Origin: Paucibacter sp. PLA-PC-4
GTDB taxonomy: Bacteria > Pseudomonadota > Gammaproteobacteria > Burkholderiales > Burkholderiaceae_C
Direction: 5' to 3'
DNA length: 64,000 bases
Assembly: GCF_026241155.1 (NCBI RefSeq)
Contig: NZ_JAPFGP010000006.1
Coordinates: 62,001-126,000, forward strand
The position numbers were made by a program, and so were the translations under genes. How positions within the stretch are numbered: the first letter of the stretch is position 1; every line of letters starts with the position of its first letter. This document shows positions 58,706 through 64,000 of the stretch, piece by piece. The notes below the pieces were generated by a model. The model searched no databases. It was not told where the DNA came from and saw only the letters and a program-made list of their open reading frames with translations.

Positions 58706-59644
58706 ATGGACCGATTCGACACGCTGCAAGCCTTCGCCCGCGTGGTGGAGGCCGGCAGCTTCACCAAAGCGGCTCAGACCCTGCACCTGAGCAAGACCTC
58801 CGTGACGCAGCTGGTGCAGCAGCTGGAGGCACGGCTGCGCGTCAAGCTGCTGCACCGCACGACCCGGCGGGTGACGGTGACGCCCGAGGGGGCCGCGTAC
58901 TACGAGCGCGTCGTGCGCGTGCTCGCGGACCTGGAGCAGGCCGATGCCGGGCTGGCCGGCCTGACGGCGGCGCCGCGCGGCCGCCTGCGAGTGGACGTGC
59001 CGAGCCCGTTTGCGCGCCTGATCCTGATGCCGGCGCTACCCAAGTTCCATGCGCGCTATCCGGAGATACAGATCGATATGGGCGTCAGCGACCGCATCGT
59101 CGATGTGATCGGCGACAACGTCGACTGCGTGCTGCGCGGCGGCGAAGTCACCGTGCCCTCGCTGATCGCACGCCGCGTCGGCGAGCTGCAGCTCGGCATC
59201 TATGCCGCGCCCGACTACCTGCAGCGCGCGGGAACACCCAACCATCCCGCCGAGCTGAACGACGGCGCTACGCCTCACCGCATCGTCGGCTTCCTGCGCT
59301 CCGGCAGCGGCCGGGTCGCGACGATGCCGATGCAGCGCGGCCGGGGCGCCGCGGAGGAATCCGTCGAGGTCTGCGGCCGCTACGTCGTCGCGGCCGACGA
59401 CGGCAACGCCTATCTCGCGGCCGGCCTCGCCGGCATGGGCGTGCTCTGGCTGCCGCGCTATCTGGCCGAGCCCCATGCTGCGCGCGGCGAGCTGCTGCCC
59501 CTGTTCGACGGCTGGCAGCTTGACGCTATGCCCCTGTACCTCGCCTACCCGCCGACACGGCATGTCAGCGCCAAGCTGCGGGTGTTCATGGACTGGATTG
59601 ATGAGTTGATGGCGGGGGATGCGCTGGGGTCGAGCCGTCCGTGA
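58706..59644 (+). CDS. LysR-type transcriptional regulator
   Basis: 312 residues. Helix-turn-helix LQAFARVVEAGSFTKAAQTLHLSKTSVTQLVQQLEARL and the substrate-binding domain start RGRLRVDVPSPFARL match LysR. It is divergent from the RidA-family gene, its probable target, with palindromic sites in between. Confidence 0.93.
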   Translation: MDRFDTLQAFARVVEAGSFTKAAQTLHLSKTSVTQLVQQLEARLRVKLLHRTTRRVTVTPEGAAYYERVVRVLADLEQADAGLAGLTAAPRGRLRVDVPSPFARLILMPALPKFHARYPEIQIDMGVSDRIVDVIGDNVDCVLRGGEVTVPSLIARRVGELQLGIYAAPDYLQRAGTPNHPAELNDGATPHRIVGFLRSGSGRVATMPMQRGRGAAEESVEVCGRYVVAADDGNAYLAAGLAGMGVLWLPRYLAEPHAARGELLPLFDGWQLDAMPLYLAYPPTRHVSAKLRVFMDWIDELMAGDALGSSRP

Positions 59645-59764
59645 GCGGCCTGTCCCGGCCGGCACGGCGAGATTGCGTGTGCCGTCGGATCGCCCAGCGG
59701 CAAGCGGATCAACTGGCCCCAGCTGCTCCATAGAATCACGAATCCCGACCGCGCGACGCAAGCC

Positions 59765-60697
59765 ATGGAACGCAACCTCAACGACGTGATGCTGGGCAGT
59801 CTCGAACTGTTCTGCCTGGCGGCCGAGTTGCAGAGCTTCACGGCGGCGGCGCAGGCGGCGGGGCTGAACCCAGCGGCGGTCAGCCGGTCGGTGGCTCGTC
59901 TTGAAGTGCGCTTGGGTGTGCGACTCTTTGTGCGCAGCACGCGGCGCATCCACCTGACCGACAGCGGGCGCACCTACTACGACCACTGCCGTCAGGCCCT
60001 GAGCCTGATGCGTGACGCCGAAGCCAAGCTGACCGGCGCGCAGACAGCGCCCAGCGGCCTTCTACGCATCAGCATGGCCTCGCCCTACGGGCATTGCCGG
60101 GTGCTGCCGCTGCTGCCGAAATTCCGCCTGCGCTACCCGCTGGTGCAGTTCGAGCTGAACCTGAGCAACCGCAACGTCGACTTCACCGCCGAGGACTTCG
60201 ACCTGGCTATCCGCGGCCGCACGCCGCCCGACTCCACGCTGATCGCCCGCAAGCTGGAGGATGCGGAATTGGTGCTGGTGGCCTCGCCCGACTACCTGGC
60301 CCGCGCCGGCGTGCCACGGTCGCTAGACGACTTGTCGCGGCATGACTGCCTGCAGTTCGTACTGCCCAGCACGGGGCAGTTCGTGTCATGGCAATTCCGC
60401 GTCGATGGCCGGGAGGTCGACCTGGCCACGCCGCCCAGCTACCGCTGCGTCGAGGACTACCTGGGCATGGTGACGCTGGCGCGCCAGGGGGCGGGGCTGC
60501 TGCAGACCTACCGCTACATCGTCCAGGAAGACCTCGCCTCGGGGCGGCTGCAGGAGCTGCTCCCGGCCTTCGGCGGGCGCTCCCGCGCCTTCTCGCTGAT
60601 CTACCCCAACCGCGAGCACACCGCGTTGCGGGTGCGAGCCTTGATCGAGTTCCTGATCGAGGAACTCGCACACGGCCCCGTCAGCGCCGAACGCTGA
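59765..60697 (+). CDS. LysR-type transcriptional regulator
   Basis: 310 residues. Helix-turn-helix LELFCLAAELQSFTAAAQAAGLNPAAVSRSVARLE and the effector domain (SGLLRISMASPYGHCRVLPLLPKF) are clear. It precedes the SDR and tautomerase genes on the same strand by about 240 bases, so it may control them. The 242-base gap to the SDR holds no clear gene, only the AGGAG ribosome site at its end. Confidence 0.93.
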   Translation: MERNLNDVMLGSLELFCLAAELQSFTAAAQAAGLNPAAVSRSVARLEVRLGVRLFVRSTRRIHLTDSGRTYYDHCRQALSLMRDAEAKLTGAQTAPSGLLRISMASPYGHCRVLPLLPKFRLRYPLVQFELNLSNRNVDFTAEDFDLAIRGRTPPDSTLIARKLEDAELVLVASPDYLARAGVPRSLDDLSRHDCLQFVLPSTGQFVSWQFRVDGREVDLATPPSYRCVEDYLGMVTLARQGAGLLQTYRYIVQEDLASGRLQELLPAFGGRSRAFSLIYPNREHTALRVRALIEFLIEELAHGPVSAER

Positions 60698-60939
60698 AGC
60701 CTGGGTTCAGCGGCTGACCGCCGCCCCTCGAAGCGCTCGCGCAGCGCGTTGATCCTGTCGAGCCTGTCCGCAGCGCCGGCGTAGCCCGCCAAGACCGGGT
60801 GACCTCAGCGCGCAATTCAGTCGTTCCATCGTGGTGACTTCTGCTGCCGGCCCGACATCCCTAGATTCAGGCCATGGTCGATTTCGGCCACGGAGCCGTC
60901 GCCACTCTCTCCATGGCGTCCCATCAGGAGCAATGAAAC

Positions 60940-61659
60940 ATGAGCAACCGTCATCAACAGCATAGAGTCGCCGTCATCACTGGCGCATCGCAAGGCATCG
61001 GCGCCGGCGTCGTCAAAGGGTTGCGTGAGCACGGCTACCGCGTCGTCGCCACGTCCCGCTCGATCAAACCGTCCGACGATCTGGGCGTGGTCACCGTGGC
61101 TGGCGACATCGGCTCGGCCGACACCGCCCGACGCGTCGTCGACGAGGCCTTGCAACGCTTCGGCCGCATTGACCTGCTGCTGAACAATGCGGGCATCTTC
61201 ACCGCCAAGCCCTTCACGCAGTACACGCTGGAAGACTTTGAAGCGAACATCTCGACCAATGTCGCCGGCTTCTTCCACATCACGCAGGCCGTAGTCGCCC
61301 AGATGGAGCGCCAGGGCTCGGGCCATGTGGTGAGCATCACTACCAGCCTGGTCGACCATGCGAACTCGAACGTGCCGTCGGTCACTGCCTCGCTGACCAA
61401 GGGCGGACTGAACGCCGCGACGAAATCGCTGGCCATCGAGTACGCCAAGAAAGGCATCCGCTTCAACGCGGTCTCGCCCGGCATCATCAAGACGCCGATG
61501 CATCACGAGTCGACGCACGAATGGCTGGCCGCACTGCACCCGGTCGGTCGCAACGGAGAGATCGCCGACATCGTCGACGCAGTGCTCTACCTCGACGCTG
61601 CCAACTTCGTGACCGGCGAGATCCTGCATGTCGATGGCGGCCAAAGCGCTGGCCACTGA
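60940..61659 (+). CDS. Short-chain dehydrogenase-like protein lacking the catalytic tyrosine
   Basis: 239 residues with AGGAG upstream. The cofactor loop VAVITGASQGIGAG and NNAG are normal. In place of YxxxK there is A150, S151, L152, T153, K154 (ASLTK); the serine-region block reads VSITTSLVDHA. So the usual proton-donating tyrosine is absent. I recall this variant as a recurring SDR subgroup next to tautomerases. Activity may use another residue or the protein may not reduce substrates. Confidence 0.85.
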   Translation: MSNRHQQHRVAVITGASQGIGAGVVKGLREHGYRVVATSRSIKPSDDLGVVTVAGDIGSADTARRVVDEALQRFGRIDLLLNNAGIFTAKPFTQYTLEDFEANISTNVAGFFHITQAVVAQMERQGSGHVVSITTSLVDHANSNVPSVTASLTKGGLNAATKSLAIEYAKKGIRFNAVSPGIIKTPMHHESTHEWLAALHPVGRNGEIADIVDAVLYLDAANFVTGEILHVDGGQSAGH

Positions 61660-61689
61660 CATCGAGTCGACCCAAAGGAGAAACCCATC

Positions 61690-61929
61690 ATGCCCATCGT
61701 CACCATCCAGATCACCCGCGAGGGTTCCAAGCCCGGCCAAGATCGCGCCACTGCCGAAGAGAAGGCCTGCCTGATCCGGGGCGTCAGCGAACTACTCAGG
61801 GATGTCCTGGGAAAGCCGCTCGACAGCACCTTCGTCGTCATCGACGAAGTCCCAACCGAAAATTGGGGCCGGGGCGGTCTGCCAACCCTGGAGCACCGAC
61901 GGCGGCTTGCCGAAGCTGCCGGCAACTGA
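61690..61929 (+). CDS. 4-oxalocrotonate tautomerase-family protein
   Basis: 79 residues starting MPIVTIQITREG, so the catalytic proline is exposed after removal of methionine. The pattern KACLIRGVSELLRDVLGK with a conserved ENWGRGG end fits the family. It would isomerise small keto acids. It lies 30 bases after the SDR with AAAGGAGAAACCC upstream. Confidence 0.87.
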   Translation: MPIVTIQITREGSKPGQDRATAEEKACLIRGVSELLRDVLGKPLDSTFVVIDEVPTENWGRGGLPTLEHRRRLAEAAGN

Positions 61930-61986
61930 CGACCGACATCGCAGCAGCTGCAGGCACGCGCTGGCAACGACTCAAGCCGCCGCCAC

Positions 61987-64000
61987 TCAATGCCCTCCCG
62001 CCAGCAACGCCGCATTGCCCCCGGCGGCGGCGGTATTGATCGTCAAGGTCTGCTCTGCCGCAAAGCGGTAGAGCTGGCCGACGCTGCAGGCTTCGAAGGC
62101 GGTGATCAGCGGGAGGATAGCTCCGGGGCGTTCGGCCAGCTGGCGTTGGACCTCGCGGGCCAGCGCGGCGTCGGGCGTGGCCAGGCAGACGCCGGCGATG
62201 CCGGGACTGGCGATCCAGGCGGTCTGACCCTCGTGGCCGATGAGTTGCACCAATCTCAGGTCCAGGCCGGTGCCGCTGAGCGCATGCAGCAGCTTCTCGG
62301 CAAGGGGCCGGCTGTGCTCATCCACCAGCACGGCCAGCGCATTGCCGGCCAGCAGTGCACTGGCGACCACACCACTCAGGCCGCGCTGGCCGGCGCCGGC
62401 AGCCAAGGCAACGAAGACGCCGCGGGCATGCTGGCGCAGCTCGTTGCTCTCGCCGGTGGGGCCCGGCAGCGTCTTGGGGTCCAGGTCTTGCTCGGCCTGC
62501 TGAGCCAGCGCGGCGATCAGCGCGGCGCTGGCGGTGTCCAGGCCCGCGCCGGCGCGCTTGAGCAGCGCGGCGCGTTCGGCCACCGGACGCTCGCTCCAAT
62601 GCGCCTGGGCCTGCTGCAGTGCGGCCAGCGCATCAGCGGGAACCGGTGCCGGGCCGCTACTGCCTGAAGTGGAGACGACCGCTGCGGACGATTCGAGGCC
62701 GGCCTCGGCCACCGCGGCAAAGCGCTGCAGATAGTGCGGACCGCCGGCCTTGGGGCCGGTGCCGGACAGGCCCTCGCCGCCAAAGGGCTGGACGCCGACC
62801 ACGGCGCCGATGATGTTGCGGTTCACATAGACATTGCCAATCTTGGCAAGGCTCGCAAGCCGCTGGGCGCGGCTGTCGATGCGGGTCTGAATACCCAAAG
62901 TGAGACCAAAGCCCAGTGCGTTGATCTGCTCGATGACCGCATCCGGCTCGCCGCTCCAGCGCACCACATGCAGCACTGGGCCGAAGATCTCGGCGCCCAG
63001 TTGATCGATGCGGCCCAGCTCGAAGGCCACCGGCTGCACCAGGCGCGGCATGCTGTCGTGCACCGGCGCCTCGGCGATGAGTGTCGCCTCGCGCTTTAGG
63101 CGCTCGACATGGCGGCTGATGTTGGCGAAGGCCTCGTCGTCAATCACCGGGCCAACATCAGTGGCCAGATCGTCCGGCCGGCCGACCCACAGCTCGCGCA
63201 GCGCGCCGGCCAGCATCTCGATCAGGCCGTCGGCAATGCTCTCGTGCACGCACAACAGGCGCAGCGCCGAGCAGCGCTGGCCGGCCGAGCGGAAGGCGCT
63301 CTGCACGACGGCGTCGATGACCTGCTCGGGCAAGGCGGTCGAGTCGACCAGCATCGCGTTGATGCCACCGGTTTCGGCGATCAGCGGCACGATTTTGCCC
63401 GGCTTGGCGGCCAGCGTCTTGTTGATGATTTGCGCAACCTGGGTCGAGCCGGTGAAGCAGACACCGGCCGTCAGCGCATGGGCCACCAGCCCGGCGCCGA
63501 CGGTCTCACCGGCGCCGTGCAGCAGCACCAACGCATCGGCCGGCACGCCGGCGGCGTGCAGCAGCTCGACCAGCTTCAGCGCGACAAACGGGGTCTGCTC
63601 GGCGGGCTTGGCCGCCACCGTGTTGCCGGCCACCAGGGCCGCGACCACCTGGCCGGCAAAAATGGCCAGCGGGAAGTTCCAGGGGCTGATGCAGACGAAC
63701 ACGCCACGGCCGCTCAAAGGCGAAGGCTGGGCCTGTGCCTCGTCAGCGTAGTAGCGCAGGAAGTCGACCGCCTCGCGCACCTCGGCGATGCAGTCGCCGG
63801 CGGTCTTGTAGGCCTCCTTGACCAGCAGGCCGCTGAACTCGTGCAGCCGCGCATCAAGCGCATCGGCAGCTCGACGCAGGATGGCGGCGCGTTCGGCCAC
63901 CGGCGTGGCGTTCCAGGCTGGGAAGCCGGCCGCCAGGCCCTGCATTGCGGCCTCGACCTCGGCGGCCGAGGCCTCGGCCACCGGCGCGATGCGCGCAGCA
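61987..64000 (-). CDS. putA: Bifunctional proline dehydrogenase/P5C dehydrogenase PutA, 3' part (5' end outside)
   Basis: The reverse strand is open to the window end, 671 codons with no start in view. The visible part is the aldehyde-dehydrogenase domain (CISPWNFPLAIFAGQVVAALVAGN, FTGSTQVAQIINKTLA, AETGGINAMLVDSTALPEQV, SAFRSAGQRCSALRLL with the active cysteine) followed by a C-terminal extra domain ending HPALLAGGH-like GNAALLAGGH. In PutA this oxidises pyrroline-5-carboxylate semialdehyde to glutamate, opposite to ProC at 47.4 kb. The proline dehydrogenase domain lies beyond 64000. Confidence 0.92.
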   Translation of the reverse strand, partial: AARIAPVAEASAAEVEAAMQGLAAGFPAWNATPVAERAAILRRAADALDARLHEFSGLLVKEAYKTAGDCIAEVREAVDFLRYYADEAQAQPSPLSGRGVFVCISPWNFPLAIFAGQVVAALVAGNTVAAKPAEQTPFVALKLVELLHAAGVPADALVLLHGAGETVGAGLVAHALTAGVCFTGSTQVAQIINKTLAAKPGKIVPLIAETGGINAMLVDSTALPEQVIDAVVQSAFRSAGQRCSALRLLCVHESIADGLIEMLAGALRELWVGRPDDLATDVGPVIDDEAFANISRHVERLKREATLIAEAPVHDSMPRLVQPVAFELGRIDQLGAEIFGPVLHVVRWSGEPDAVIEQINALGFGLTLGIQTRIDSRAQRLASLAKIGNVYVNRNIIGAVVGVQPFGGEGLSGTGPKAGGPHYLQRFAAVAEAGLESSAAVVSTSGSSGPAPVPADALAALQQAQAHWSERPVAERAALLKRAGAGLDTASAALIAALAQQAEQDLDPKTLPGPTGESNELRQHARGVFVALAAGAGQRGLSGVVASALLAGNALAVLVDEHSRPLAEKLLHALSGTGLDLRLVQLIGHEGQTAWIASPGIAGVCLATPDAALAREVQRQLAERPGAILPLITAFEACSVGQLYRFAAEQTLTINTAAAGGNAALLAGGH

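Overview
The window is a GC-rich, densely coding bacterial chromosome segment, most likely from a betaproteobacterium of the order Burkholderiales, close to the Roseateles/Pelomonas/Rubrivivax-Leptothrix type. This placement is inferred from gene content: PEP-CTERM protein, extracellular 3-hydroxybutyrate oligomer hydrolase, UbiA/UbiC ubiquinone genes, LivGFKHM-like transporter, bifunctional PutA, and the strong G/C third-position bias that creates long antisense open frames. No rRNA, tRNA, CRISPR array, insertion sequence or prophage gene was recognised. Both ends cut a gene: a circularly permuted ATP-grasp protein at the left and putA at the right.

Region by region. 1-8.6 kb: ATP-grasp (partial), a class V aminotransferase, two exported proteins (beta-helix and PEP-CTERM), recG, a lipoprotein cyclophilin and panBC. 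8.7-17.5 kb: oxyR-katG-dps, a complete peroxide-defence set, then a TolC/HlyD/two-permease export operon without an ATPase. 17.5-25.2 kb: an extended SDR, a DJ-1-like protein, a short stretch of poorly conserved genes (19-20.8 kb), prfC, a solute-binding protein, a GNAT and an orphan ParA. 25.3-32.9 kb: secreted 3-hydroxybutyrate oligomer hydrolase, a divergent PAS-LuxR regulator and a five-gene Liv-type ABC importer. 32.9-36.6 kb: YebC-type regulator, GNAT, ubiA and selO.

36.7-41.3 kb is the most coherent unusual system: a compact operon of an AztD-like periplasmic zinc chaperone, an outer-membrane protein with a His/Asp/Glu-rich loop, a ZnuA-type binding protein, a ZnuB-type permease and Zur. 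It starts behind a nested palindrome that looks like a Zur operator. No ATPase gene is present. It is followed by a multiply frameshifted solute-binding-protein pseudogene.

42-53.2 kb: a serine hydrolase, a GFA protein, a CHASE3-like/PAS diguanylate cyclase, a histidine phosphatase, proC-ubiC (with a terminator-like hairpin in the leader), an AraC regulator, an SDR and the type II secretion accessory pair gspA-gspB. 53.2-64 kb: an Lrp/AsnC regulator with a large inverted repeat upstream, a cytochrome c overlapping an SF1 helicase, a broken DUF1016/YhcG nuclease gene, RidA, two LysR regulators, an SDR/tautomerase pair and the C-terminal two thirds of putA.

The main functional themes are zinc starvation response, peroxide defence, ubiquinone and pantothenate synthesis, PHB oligomer use and amino-acid uptake and catabolism. 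All functions are read from sequence motifs and remembered family features; nothing was searched.
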